This document shows, piece by piece, positions 13,501-22,320 of a stretch of DNA of 64,000 nucleotides (the stretch's first letter is position 1; each line of letters begins with the position of its first letter). The position numbers and the translations under genes were made by a program. The notes below the pieces were generated by a model, which was not told the DNA's origin, searched no databases, and worked only from the letters and a program-made list of their open reading frames with translations. This DNA comes from Sympetrum striolatum (lineage: Eukaryota > Arthropoda > Insecta > Odonata > Libellulidae), in the NCBI GenBank assembly GCA_947579665.1, contig OX388344.1, positions 11,650,346 to 11,714,345 of the forward strand, in the 5' to 3' direction.

Positions 13501-13935
13501 CTTCAAACCAGCCTTAAGAGTTAAATACAGGCAACATAAACTTATTCACCATGAGTTGTAATGTATGTGACAATTTCTAATTGCAGGATACCCCAGACTA
13601 TGTATGCATACTGGATAAGCATCCCTTGTACAAAAATATCATATTTGGTTGTGGATTTTCAGGTAAATAACACATTTAAGAAAAAATTAAGAATAACTAA
13701 TTCAAATAAAGAGAAAATATCATATTTATGAAAATGATTCTGAAATAACAAATCAAATGAACTAATTTAACTAAAACTATTAATTAAAAACGTAACTTTT
13801 CTTCATTTAGGCACTGGTTTTAAAATATCACCAGTTGTTGCTCATATACTTGGAAACATGGCCGAGGGAAAACCTACAGTACATAACATCCAACCATTTG
13901 CATTGTCAAGATTTCAGAATAAGTCAAGATTATAA
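4302..13935 (+). CDS. PIPOX: PIPOX-like sarcosine/L-pipecolate oxidase (5 exons, N-terminus missing, in-frame TGA)
   Basis: This is a five-exon gene for a flavoprotein of the monomeric sarcosine oxidase / L-pipecolate oxidase family. The enzyme oxidises sarcosine, L-pipecolate or related secondary amines with release of H2O2 in peroxisomes. Exons are 4302-4520, 8828-9178, 11935-12084, 13587-13662 and 13811-13935, and all junctions are in phase with GT-AG introns. Recognisable blocks in order are CWEKNAGVLFADK, IICAGPWTGPLAKR, YGLPSLEYPGMVK, HHQGSADPNERD, AIIETCMYT, DTPDYVCILDKHP and IIFGCGFSGTGFKISPVVA. The protein ends in SRL, a type 1 peroxisomal targeting signal. About 240 residues are visible against a family length near 390; the missing part is the N-terminal GxGxxG FAD-binding region. 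A TGA at 4335-4337 interrupts the first visible exon, so the locus may be a pseudogene, carry a null allele or contain a sequence error. Confidence 0.8.
5290..5795 (-). pseudogene. MULE-like transposase C-terminal relic
   Basis: The minus-strand translation contains CPPGEGSWCKCRQAVAKGT, then SIVKLLKPIYDSLSSNDLLE, RCLGALTQSNN, a stop, SLNSGIWALAPTK, and VVAYWAVSIFNEGFSSLL. This pattern (CPPG-SWC, K-PIY--LS---LL--C--G-TQN-NES-N, A---FN-G) is the C-terminal half of Mutator-like transposases that are widespread in arthropod genomes. One in-frame stop falls just after the NN, and the frame ends in a charged tail. It sits inside PIPOX intron 1, antisense to the gene. The limits of the whole element are unclear; 4640-5290 and 5796-6410 may be its non-coding flanks. 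Confidence 0.6.
6411..6624 (+). mobile_element. RTE endonuclease fragment (5' part, truncated)
   Basis: This fragment is almost identical to 14797-15004. It encodes LGCIRFLINKKLKNKMVKIK and IHKLKINEHYSVQI, the start of an apurinic-endonuclease domain in RTE-clade LINEs. Similarity to the other copy stops near 6624, before the catalytic MGDFNA block. It lies in PIPOX intron 1 in sense orientation. Confidence 0.6.
6625..8473 (+). other. PIPOX intron 1 sequence without recognised genes
   Basis: This is AT-rich intron. A 115-codon frame at 7960-8307 has no recognisable domain and no splice context, and I do not call it a gene. A short inverted motif (ACTTACAAC at about 6640 and 6914, GTTGTAAGT near 6951) may mark an old MITE. 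Confidence 0.45.
8474..8635 (-). mobile_element. tRNA-derived SINE with perfect 12-bp TSDs
   Basis: The insert 8486-8623 is bounded by identical 12-bp direct repeats AATAGTAATTTA at 8474-8485 and 8624-8635. Read on the minus strand it contains an RNA polymerase III A box (TAGCCTAGTGGTTA) and a B box (GGTTCAATTCCC). The first and last parts of the tRNA-like region do not pair as an acceptor stem, and extra sequence lies 5' of the A box, so this is a tRNA-derived SINE and not a functional tRNA gene. It inserted in PIPOX intron 1, antisense to the gene. Confidence 0.8.
8828..9178 (+). CDS. PIPOX: PIPOX exon, substrate/FAD domain
   Basis: This exon has 117 codons, with acceptor TTTTCAG ending at 8827 and donor GTGAGT from 9179, phase 0 at both ends. 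It runs from RRFKELGGVLLDGFEVKNI through YSAKAVIICAGPWTGPL, RIEVMYWQIKDKQMGG and YYGLPSLEYPGMVK. AGPWT and YGLP-EYPG-K are strongly conserved in the sarcosine/pipecolate oxidase family. The exon is free of stops. Confidence 0.85.
9485..10684 (+). mobile_element. Non-LTR retrotransposon (Jockey/CR1-like) RT fragment
   Basis: A 5'-truncated LINE lies in PIPOX intron 2, sense orientation. The reverse transcriptase is open from about 9497 to 9955 and shows FLDFSKAFDLVNHQLL, LKNRSQQVTVYKD, LGVPQGSVLGPTLFLTYIN and ILYADDTNIL (catalytic DD). A frameshift or stop follows at 9955. The C-terminal thumb/linker region continues in shifted frames to about 10600. The 3' end carries a short ATT microsatellite tail (10668-10684). 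Dead copy. Confidence 0.8.
10997..11322. mobile_element. pogo/Tigger-type MITE with TA target duplication
   Basis: The ends form terminal inverted repeats: left TACTGTATTTGACAGCATAT, right (reverse complement) TACCGTATTTGACGGCATAT, and they continue into AAGATGCACC / CAGGTGCACC. TA dinucleotides sit at both boundaries, as in Tc1/mariner-pogo insertions. The 326-bp interior has no coding capacity. It lies in PIPOX intron 2. Confidence 0.7.
11935..12084 (+). CDS. PIPOX: PIPOX exon
   Basis: This exon has 50 codons, with acceptor TTTTCTGTCCATAG and donor GTGAGT, phase 0 at both ends. It encodes LCMHHQGSADPNERD, then DHKGIIDYVKKHFPTLESRP and AIIETCMYT. The H-G--(A)DP-ERD and IE(S/T)CMYT motifs are conserved in PIPOX relatives. 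Confidence 0.85.
12640..13080 (+). pseudogene. Degenerate mariner-like transposase
   Basis: Fragments in several frames resemble a mariner transposase. GRPLMSTSNAHVNIMNDLEF and ITVRKITNQCSI resemble the N-terminal HTH linker region. QPPYSADLAPADFFLIPNLK matches the C-terminal block around the third catalytic Asp (mariner PYSPDLAP-DFFLFP-LK). The middle is deleted and several stops are present. Ends were not identified. It lies in PIPOX intron 3. Confidence 0.65.
13587..13662 (+). CDS. PIPOX: PIPOX exon
   Basis: This short exon encodes DTPDYVCILDKHPLYKNIIF then GCGFSG. The acceptor TTGCAG ends at 13586 and the donor GTAAAT begins at 13663, leaving phase 1. TPD--F(I/V)-D-HP and G-GFSG-GFK, which is split across this junction, are flavin-contacting signatures of the family. 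Confidence 0.85.
13811..13935 (+). CDS. PIPOX: PIPOX terminal exon with PTS1 (SRL)
   Basis: The exon starts after acceptor TTCATTTAG and completes GTGFKISPVVAHILGNMAEG. It ends NIQPFALSRFQNKSRL followed by TAA at 13933-13935. The C-terminal tripeptide SRL, preceded by basic residues, is a good type 1 peroxisomal targeting signal, in line with peroxisomal PIPOX. Confidence 0.85.
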
Positions 13936-14792
13936 AAAAGAATAACATCACATAAAAACAAAATTTTAATTACTAATGATTTGTTTCATAGAATGAGGTA
14001 AATTACAACTTCAAGATTCTCTCTGGAAACAAGTGTAATAGTTTTAGCAGGCAAAGAAAGGTTACTGCAATCATTGATCGTATTCTACATGTTGTTCTAT
14101 TTTTGTAATTGGTTCAGTGTTCTTCAGAATGGTGGTGGAACTTATACATAATTTTAAAGTCGATGTGAGAAGGTGCAATGAAAGACATGAATAAAGAAAG
14201 CAACCTTGTAATTTCCACCACAGAAATTATAAAGTTGCTTTCATTATATCTTTAGTCTTTCACATCACAAACAAAAGTGAATAATTGGAAAATGTACCCT
14301 TGTTTATTAAGTAGCATGAGAAATATACAATTCCAAAATGTCTATTTCTCTTCATTCACTATTACCCTAATTTGTATATAAAGTAAATTCCCTCCTACAA
14401 CCACATTTCATTGCCTCATCAGTGCATAGGGCTGTTAATGGAGGCAATGTATGCTAAGAAGGCTTCAACATTATCTCTAGCAAAATAGTGAAAGTGGCAC
14501 AGACCAACCGGCAGTAGGACAGTAGTATTAGTTTGAAGACAGTAGTAGGACAGCCTGGTGAATTATTCTCCTACACCCCAAAAATGTAATTAAAATTTTC
14601 ATGAAGAACTTCCTCAATGGAAACAAATCCAGGTGTAAAAGCACCATTCATTTGGATGTCTGGGAGGTGGTGGAATAAAATAGATCCATCATGAGCAAAA
14701 GAACAACCACTCTGCAATGCGCTACTTGCAACTGCTGCAATTTGAAGAGTGAAGATTGAATGCTGGAACTACTCAATGCAGCAGAGAAGATA
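13936..14792. other. Downstream flank of PIPOX
   Basis: I see no coding sequence. It should include the PIPOX 3' UTR, but there is no clear canonical polyadenylation signal close to the stop. No repeat was recognised. Confidence 0.4.
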
Positions 14793-15220
14793 AAATGAGA
14801 TGTTTTCCAGTGAATTCGGATGAAAATCAGAAGAAATGAATGGTGGGTATTTATTCTATTACAGAGGTACCAAGGCTGGAAAACTTGGATGCATTAGATT
14901 TTTAATCAACAAGAAATTGAAAAATAAAATGGTAAAAATCAAAGTTGAACCTGACAGGATTCACAAACTCAAGATAAATGAGCATTATTCAGTACAAATC
15001 ATCCAAGTCTACTAATAGCATCAAGAAAGAAATTGAAAACCTTTACCAAACTTTCAGTACTGAACATAATGAGGCCCTCTACTATATAGTCATTATGGGT
15101 GATTTTAATGCACACGCAAATCAGTGGAAAGCTGAGGACACTGTCACCAGAGAGTACAGACTGGGCCAGGGAAATGAACGAGGTCACAGCTTGGTAGAGT
15201 TTGCAGAAAGTACTGATATG
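14793..15220 (+). mobile_element. RTE-clade LINE, endonuclease domain (segment 1)
   Basis: The segment encodes LGCIRFLINKKLKNKMVKIK and YSVQI in one frame. After a small shift it encodes KKEIENLYQTFSTEHNE, IVIMGDFNAHANQWK, and GLGQGNERGHSLVEFAEST-like sequence (here RLGQGNERGHSLVEFAESTD). MGDFNA is the catalytic motif of APE-type endonucleases, and the surrounding pattern is that of RTE/BovB-like LINEs. The reading frame is interrupted at 15221 by a MITE and resumes at 16136. Confidence 0.75.
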
Positions 15221-16135
15221 TACCATATATGCCGTTGTACAAGTTGACCCCTAAAATTTTGTGGTGAATTTCAGGTTTTTTACTATGTTCAGCTTATAAG
15301 TCGACCCATACAATAAGGCAACACCACTTCCCCAGCTCTATTTTATGGAAAGAAAAACTACGGTAACCATAAATGTACGACAGCTTAAGGAATATCTACC
15401 GCGTAAGAATAAGACAGTAGAATTGTTTCTTTCATCTGCCATGTCAACTTCTCGCCTCTGCTTAACTATTACACAAGTTTCTTGCGTTGGTATCACTCAG
15501 GCTTTACAAATAAAAATGCATTACGAAACAGAAACACAATGGTATTAAAAATTTATTATAGAAATAATGGTAATATCAAATCATGACACTGCTAAAACAA
15601 CTTCCATTAACTCCTAACGCAAAGTCGGATCATAACGATTATATAAACAAAAACAAACCATGATGTGCTTATTGAACTTCATTTGTAATAAGAAAACATT
15701 GAAATCGTTCAAAATATATATTAAATTTTAGTAAAATAAAAATACATATGAAGAAATGGATATAATTTGCGAAGAATAAATGTGAGTCAAATTTATTTTA
15801 AAGATATGATTATGGTTTATTAATTTAACTCTTTTGTTATGAAAACATATGTCATAACATAACATACTATCAACCACAATTAATGTATTTCATGATGAAA
15901 TTCGTTTTATATGATATCTACTTTAATTATAATAGCCAAAAATTAGTTTCAGTAAGAAATACTTGTGGTGAGTTGTGAGAGTTTGTATACAAGTGTAAAG
16001 CAGGCAATATCACCTAACACTCCTTGGCGGTAAAGGGTTAAATTTTATGTTCGGTGTATAAGTTGATCTCTGTTTTTGTTTTTGAGAGATGTTTTTAGGC
16101 TTCAAAGGTAGACTTATGCGCCAGCATATATGGTA
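15221..16135. mobile_element. 915-bp MITE with TA duplication inside the RTE copy
   Basis: The ends are inverted: left TACCATATATGCCGTTGTAC, then AAGTTGACCCC; right, reverse-complemented, TACCATATATGCTGGCGCAT, then AAGTCTACC. TA is present at both junctions. Removing the insert reconnects the RTE endonuclease frame (..STDMY / YITNKY..). The TIR style resembles pogo/Tigger-type MITEs. The interior frames have no recognisable product. Confidence 0.7.
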
Positions 16136-16223
16136 TATTACAAATAAATATGTACTTTAAGAAGAAGCCTACACACAAACAAGGAAGGAATGGAGAGATC
16201 CAAATGAAACAATTACATATTGG
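16136..16223 (+). mobile_element. RTE LINE segment 2 (before hAT insertion)
   Basis: This short piece resumes the RTE endonuclease: ITNKY, then PTHKQ and EWRDPNETIT in neighbouring frames. It matches the W-SPDG-T--QIDYIL region of the family. It ends at the 8-bp target duplication CATATTGG (16216-16223) of hAT copy E1, and its continuation is found at 33866. Confidence 0.6.
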
Positions 16224-16944
16224 TAGGGACATGCAAAAGTCGCAAATGCGATAACGCGAATTCTGCGGTTTTCCCGCGAATACGCGAATTTCGTGTTAAT
16301 CGCGAATTTCACCAATTCAAACGCGATTTTCATCATTTTTTCTTCTGCTCATGCTTCTCCCAAGAAAGTTTTTCCGAGGCGTATGTTTATTCCACATTGT
16401 CCCGATAAACTTGAGGATTTGGATAGCTTTCTTAGCTAATTTTCAATAATATAAGGTAGAATAACAGTACTGCACTATTAGAATCGACGATCGTGAATGA
16501 GTCGTCAGCGAGAAATCACTTCGTTATGTTTTCACCAATAGTATAAAATTTTTACGCGGCTCTTATTCATTCTGCTTTAAAAATATTTTGGAGAGGATGA
16601 ACGATTAATAACGAAAGAAAAGTAGTAACTCATCTGATATATTTATAATGAACGTAGATAAACTACTGAGTTTATACTGATATTATACGAAAATAATACG
16701 CGCAAGAGAGTTTTTAAAATACCTTTCTTGTCGAAAAGCATCAAATACGATGAAAAAATTCTCGGGAACTAGTTAAAATAAAGGTGCCTTCTCGATGTCC
16801 TCGAAGTAACACATTTGAGGAAAAGAGGCGAATTGTTTGTCAAGAGGATGTCTACGCCACGTTCACGCGATGTCTACAAAGTAGCCGAAATGCCACTAAG
16901 TATTTCTTATCGCGACTACCGGCGCTCCCATTTTTATCCCGGGA

Positions 16945-17205
16945 AGCAATGACGGATCCAGGGGGGTGGTCCTGGGGGTCCGGACCCCCCCCCCCCCGAA
17001 ATATCACTTGTGCCTATTTTTCGAAAATGAAACTCGAATAACGCAAATAAAACACAATTTAATAGGCAATCACTAGCGAAAAAATTCGAGTTTGTCTAAC
17101 ACAATTTTAACGTCACGTTTTGTGAAAGACGAAATATCTTCTATTTTTAAATTTTTCGATCGGACCCCCCCCAAAACTTTTTTCTAGACCCGTAGCTGCC
17201 GAGAA
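16945..17205. repeat. Small G/C-homopolymer-flanked insertion inside E1
   Basis: The segment begins ACGGATCCAGGGGGG and ends CCCCCCCAAAACTTTTTTCT then AGACCCGTAG. CGGATCCAG and the reverse complement of CTAGACCCG form imperfect terminal inverted repeats. A run of 14-15 C lies near 16984-16998. It looks like a small non-autonomous element nested in E1. The corresponding region is missing from E2, so presence/absence cannot be compared directly. Confidence 0.4.
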
Positions 17206-17300
17206 GGCTCGAAAAGTAAAGTAGTTTAAAAGCAGCTTACCTACGTTTGAGACATGGGCATCGTGACTTTATTTCGACTCGATGTATTAAAAAAAGTATA

Positions 17301-17435
17301 ATGCCGAAGGGGGCAGTGACCGCAAAACAACGCGAAGCAGAATTTCTGGACCACGGATTATATTGTGCTGATGACAAAAGAATATTTTGTCGTTTTTGCA
17401 ATGCAACTGTTTCGTGGGAAAGGAAGGACAGATAG
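17301..17435 (+). pseudogene. BED/CGGBP1-like N-terminal zinc finger of the E1 transposase
   Basis: The frame reads MPKGAVTAKQREAEFLDHGL, YCADDKRIFCRFCN, ATVSWERKDR and then a stop. IFCRFCN with the preceding basic/acidic spacing is the CxxC start of the BED-like finger found in hAT transposases and in the domesticated CGGBP1. The rest of the finger is lost to a stop or frameshift. Confidence 0.6.
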
Positions 17436-17904
17436 CACGAAGCATACCTATTGCAAGAGAAAAACAAGTCTAGCGTAGAAAAAAAATTCTGCAAGTGGAA
17501 GTAGAACTATTCGGCAGGCATCAATTACAAAATTGCTCCTAACGACCAAGAAGAGAGATGCCTCCTATGAATTTGCAAAAGACACAACAGAGGCCTTCAT
17601 ATAAGCCAACATTCCGCTTGAGAAGGTGGACGATCCAAACATAGAAGATGGTTAAACATGTAGAAGGTTAGTATTTATTAGTTAGTTAGTAGTAATTATT
17701 TACTTTAGTAGCTGTACATACTAGACCATGGTCTAGTATGCATTAATAAGTGAAAATTTTATGTTTTTCAAACACCTAATAGTTATTCCATAATGCATGC
17801 GAACATAATAGGTTACCTTAAGTATTGATCAAATTTTATGAATTCTGCAACTTCTTTGTTTTATGCATTAGGATTCATTATCCTTTTATTTTATATCTAC
17901 AATT

Positions 17905-18163
17905 AAACCCAGGGGCTGGTGACCTACCCCATGCTCGAACACTTCGAGAAAAATATGTTAAGCCAAGGACCGAATCGAAGAAGTTAGTTGCTGTTCAAGG
18001 CAAGCCCATTGATGTTTTCTGTGATGAAACCATGGACAAAAAAGGCATATGTGTATTTGTGGTACTGTTTAGGACATTTAAAGATTTTAATGAGCAGCCA
18101 TTGCTTTACGTTGGTGGTGTCCACTTTCTAGAAAGCGCTGATGCAAGTGTATTATGGCAAAAC
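17905..18163 (+). pseudogene. E1 hAT transposase, central fragment
   Basis: The frame encodes GDLPHARTLREKYVKPRTES, then KKLVAVQGKPIDVFCDETMD, KKGICVFVVLFRTF and EQPLLYVGGVHFLESADAS. The DVFCDETMD-- segment matches the hAT region around the first catalytic Asp (D-TxD--G). E2 carries the same block at 32196-32444 with a few substitutions and a short deletion/insertion difference. Confidence 0.6.
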
Positions 18164-18809
18164 TTGAGTCCCTGAGGATTTATAATGTGCAATACTCAGA
18201 TGTTAAAAGTGTTATAACTACCTCAGCTGAATATATGACAAAGTGTGTTGCAGGCTTGAAATTGATTATTATTATTATTAATAATAATCCACATACAATG
18301 CTAGGCTCACAAATTAAATATTGTGGGAAATATTTGTATCCATCAGATTGTTGACCTTAATAGAGTAGTACTGATGACCAAAATGTTATTCCTCCACACA
18401 AGAAAAAGAAAACATTTGTACTTAAAATTTCTTCAGGACAGAAATGAAAATAGTTTAGTATTATTCCCTATTCCTGTTGTCAGCAGATAGAACTCTTGGT
18501 TTCTAAGTGCTTTTTGTTTAGCAGATTATTTTCGACACATTGTTGACTTTTGTAACATTGAATTCACTTTCAATTGCAATTAACAATTCTGGTATAGGAT
18601 ATTTTTGTACTTTAAATAATGATACCATAGATTGTATGCAATGCCAGACAATATTTGGAGCATGGGAAACAGCTGGTTGACTTAAATTATTGGTGGGTTC
18701 AAACTATCCTAATGCACACACATTACATAGAAAGTTAAGGAAGTTAAAATGAGTCTCGAGAATATTCAGAAGGGTATTTTTTTATAAAACCACTAATTAC
18801 TTACTAAGC

Positions 18810-19307
18810 ATGACAACATCTAAAGCAGCTGCTGCAAAGTCAGTACTAATGCAGATGGCTTTAAAGGCACCAACCAAACTTACTCTTATGGTAGAAGACC
18901 CAAGCAGAAATATATTTTTAAAAATCTCAGTTTTTGTTCCCCAAGAAGTTCTGACTACAGAGGTGAACCCCGACTTAATTACAAAACTAAAAAAAGTTCA
19001 TGGTCTTGAGTCAATGGAGACAGAGAAGTTGATGTTGGGGTTTGGAGAATGACAGCGATTACTACAAAACCAAAATTCCCAGGGTTCAGCGGATATAATT
19101 AAGGTAATACAGGTGCTCTTATTGTCTGAGACATCGTTTGCATTTAAGTGCCTGGAAGCAATTAGGACCCCCTGTGCAAATGTGGACTCAGAGAGATTTC
19201 TTTCCTGCTATTGCACTGTGTTATCAGATAGTAGATCAAATCTAAAAGACGACAATCTGGACACAATGGCAATTTTTTCATTGGAAACTACAGATGTTAA
19301 AAAGTAA
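18810..19307 (+). pseudogene. E1 hAT transposase C-terminal (hATC) with in-frame TGA
   Basis: The segment encodes MTTSKAAAAKSVLMQMALKA through KLMLGFGE, a TGA at 19050-19052, then in the same frame IIKVIQVLLLSETSFAFKCL and ANVDSERFLSCYCTVLSDSR. NVDSERxxSxYxxVLSxxRxxL is the hATC dimerisation signature. The TGA is also present at the same codon in E2 (33340-33342), so both copies descend from one already defective element. Confidence 0.7.
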
Positions 19308-19582
19308 TTTGTCTCTTTATGTAAGTTGAATATGTGAAGAATAAAATATATATAATGTGAATTTAGTCAATACTCCATGTTTATTATTAAATCATCCCTA
19401 GTCAATAGCATCAAAAAGTCAGGGAAAACGGGTGTGCCCTTTAAAAGCGTGGCACTCAATCAACATCAATTATTTTGTCGTTAAAATAACATCGAATAAC
19501 ATCAGGGTAAAATAACATCACTTTTGTAAAAAAATGTCACCACTTTTGGTTATAAAATAACCCCACCTTTTGCATGTCCCTA

Positions 19583-20368
19583 AACATTAGGGATACCATA
19601 TGTGTATGATAAAAATATCATAGATCTGTTTTGCTCTAAAATTATGGAATAGTCCAAAAATTGACCCCACAAGGTCTTTGTATAAAATCATCACCTGAAA
19701 ATCAGATCTATGGTACTATTCCATCCACCTGCATCACAATTTAGATAAAGACAAATTCTCAGCTTAAGCCAGCAGTTATATTTTTTAGGTCTTTCTATTA
19801 TATTTGAGACAAAACCAAAAACCTCCTATTATTAGAGTGGGATATCCATCCTATCCTAACAGAGGTTTTGATCGTAGAAGACAGCCTTTTCATGATAAAT
19901 TTCTATAAAAATTTACTCTGTTGCTATTCTAAAATATTTTGGGGAACCTCCCTCAGAGAAGAGTATCAAGAATCAAAGTATTGTTAGGTTCCTGGATAGC
20001 CAAATGGGCTTTGGCTTTAATTCCCAGTGGGAGCCCACTTTCAAAATGACGTAAGCTGTTGAAGCACTTCTTACAATACTATTACTAGGTAATATGAGTA
20101 GGCATGCTTCTGTAGTGCAGATAGAAAAGATTGATTCCAGTATGGCTTTGATTCCATGTTGGTCCAAAATTCTTCCATAAAAGCCACTGTGGAGATTTTG
20201 AGAGATTGGAGAGAACAGTCTCCCAAAAAATATAGATATTTCAAAGTTTCCAGCAAGATAAATATTTAATGTCCAATGAAAACTAAAAAATAAAATGTCT
20301 CTGCAATGTAACAACCTTATTGACTGTGCTTGGTGGAGGCAAAAACAAATGTAAAAGACTTTTTAAAA
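19583..20368. other. Left part of the 11.6-kb block between E1 and E2
   Basis: The stretch begins with octamer AACATTAG, which recurs immediately before E2. I recognise no coding sequence here. A weak inverted pair (ATCATAGATCTG near 19617; CAGATCTATGG near 19702) may be an old MITE. Confidence 0.4.
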
Positions 20369-21650
20369 TACCGTAAATGTCCGAATATAGCCCCTGTGCG
20401 AATATAAGCCCCCCAACTTTTGAGTCTCAATTTTGGAAAAAATTTAACATCTACTGATTTTGTGTCAAAAATAGAATATGTGCCTGATTTAGGGACATAC
20501 ATACCAGTTTTACGTGATTTTTTTAAAAATATCTAAGCATGAGAATGAAATACAACTACTTTGAACTTATACAAATTTTAAATAATTTTGAGCCTTCACA
20601 TATTTTACAAAAAATGTTTTTAACTATTCTTTTCTCAGGAATAATTAGATTAAAGTATAGTTTTCCCTCTAAATGCAACAGTAATAATATGGATAAATGC
20701 TTTTTTTATCTCTTTGTCTGATTGCTTTCTCTATCACCTGTCACATCAATTTCTTCTGGATCACAAGGAGTCCAGTCTTTATCATCATCATCATCATCTG
20801 AGTCCATCCAAATAATGTCATCCTCTGTACCATCAAGTTCATTAGACATGAACATTTTTTAAAACTCTTCATCACAATATTTTCAGGAATTCCATTCCAA
20901 CACTTTAGCACCCATTGAGTGATGAGAGCAGGAGAAGGTTTCTTTATTTTTCCTGATAGAGTATATTCCTTTTCCTCCTCCAGCATCCACTCAGCATAAG
21001 TTGCCTTCAACCTGTCCTTAAAGGGCTTATTTATTGACAAGTGGCTGAAGCAGGCTCATGATTGCTCTAGGGATCAGATGTCAGAATTTCCTGCCCCTAT
21101 ATCCTTTTTTACTTCCTCAGTAACATGACCCTTAAAGGAATCTAGCAAAAGCATTGATGGCATGATGAGGAGAGCTTCTGGTCTTCTCTGCCAAACCACT
21201 TTCACCCAGTCTCTCTTTAACTCTTCAGTCATCCACCCTTTCTCTTGAACCCTTACATGAATCCCAGGAGGAAACTTATCTTTTGGCAGAGATTTCCTCT
21301 TAAATATTACATAAGGTGGTAGCTTCCTTCCATCAGCTGTTATGCCCAACATGCACTTAATTATCGTCTTTTCATTCCCTGTGGTTTTAATTGTCACTGA
21401 TTTTGATCCCCTCGCTTTGACAGTAGTAGAACTGGGCACGTCAAAATAGATTGGTGTCTGGTCAGCATTGCCAATTCGCCCCAACAGGTAACGTTGCCGC
21501 TGCCGTAGGTGAATGATGAATCGCTGAAAACGCAGCATCTTCTCTTCGTAGAATTGCGGTAGCCGCTGAGCGACCGTTGTTCGCCTTCGTAGGGCTAACC
21601 CATTCCTCATCATCCTCCGTAACCACCCAGAACTCGCTCGGAAATCATAC
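20369..21650 (-). pseudogene. pogo/Tigger-like DDE transposase relic
   Basis: The left boundary is a TA followed by CCGTAAATGTCCGAATATAG, then CCCC, a pogo-type terminus. The minus-strand frame at 21074-21648 encodes ASSGWLRRMMRNGLALRRRT, IGNADQTPIYFDVPSSTTVK, GMLGITADGRKLPPYVIFKR-like sequence (here CMLGITADGRKLPPYVIFKR) and LLLDSFKGHVTEEVK. NADQTP and LLLDSFKGH hold the first two catalytic Asp of the DDE_1 superfamily. The C-terminal part at 20741-21049 reads SINKPFKDRLKATYAEWM. The third Asp (normally xDVSINKPFK) is replaced by His, so this copy is catalytically dead. The N-terminal HTH is not present before a stop at about 21650, and the other TIR was not found. Confidence 0.75.
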
Positions 21651-22320
21651 TAGACCATTCTTCTACCACAAGAAAGAGTAAAAAATGTATTATCAATCCA
21701 ATTAATATAATGAAAGAAAATGGTTACAGAATGTGAGAGTTGTGAAGTTTCCTATAGCATAAGTAGATTTTTGAAGCAACTATAATTATGGAAAACAATA
21801 GAACATTGAGTTTTCATCAGCAGTGAAAAACTAACTCAAACAAGTCTGCAATAGCACACCAAAATTTTCTTTCTGCCATTTAGAGAATCACAAAACTTTG
21901 AGATCCTGATTTAATACATTGCTTTTTTTACAAGATTCATAACCTAGCTTGGAAAGAGAAATGAAAGAGCAGAAAGATTAGTAGAATTTCGCAACCATTC
22001 GGATCTTTGGGTAGGGAATAGGTGGTTTATCAACCATCCACCTAGGACATATACCTGGAAAGCCCCAGGGATATTGCTAAGTATCAAATAGTATTTATTG
22101 TTGTAAACCAAAGTTTCAAAATTAGTGTCAAGAATTCCAAAACCTTTCCAGGAGCCGACATTAACACAGGCCACAACTTTTTTGAGGTAGATGTACAAAC
22201 AAGGCTGAAGTATGTTGTAAATTACAACACAGGAGAAATTGGGATGTTTGAAAGCTGAAACTCAAAAAGTATGTTTGAGTATGCTCAAAATATGGATAAT
22301 AAACAATGCAATTCAAGGTA
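21651..22320. other. Unassigned sequence
   Basis: AT-rich sequence between the pogo relic and the RTE copy. I see no recognisable gene, and only frames with no domain. Confidence 0.4.

Larger units (their letters stand above)
16224..19582 (+). mobile_element. hAT transposon copy E1
   Basis: The element starts TAGGGACATGCAAAAGTCGC and ends, read in reverse complement, TAGGGACATGCAAAAGGTGG, so the TIRs are about 16 bp. The left subterminal region is rich in CGCGAAT repeats and the right end has repeated AATAACATC. Coding relics include a BED/CGGBP1-like N-terminus (17301-17435), a central DDE-region fragment (17905-18163) and a hATC dimerisation region (18810-19307). The left flank is CATATTGG and the right flank AACATTAG, which is not a matching target duplication. 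Element E2 carries the same two octamers in the opposite arrangement. Confidence 0.8.
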
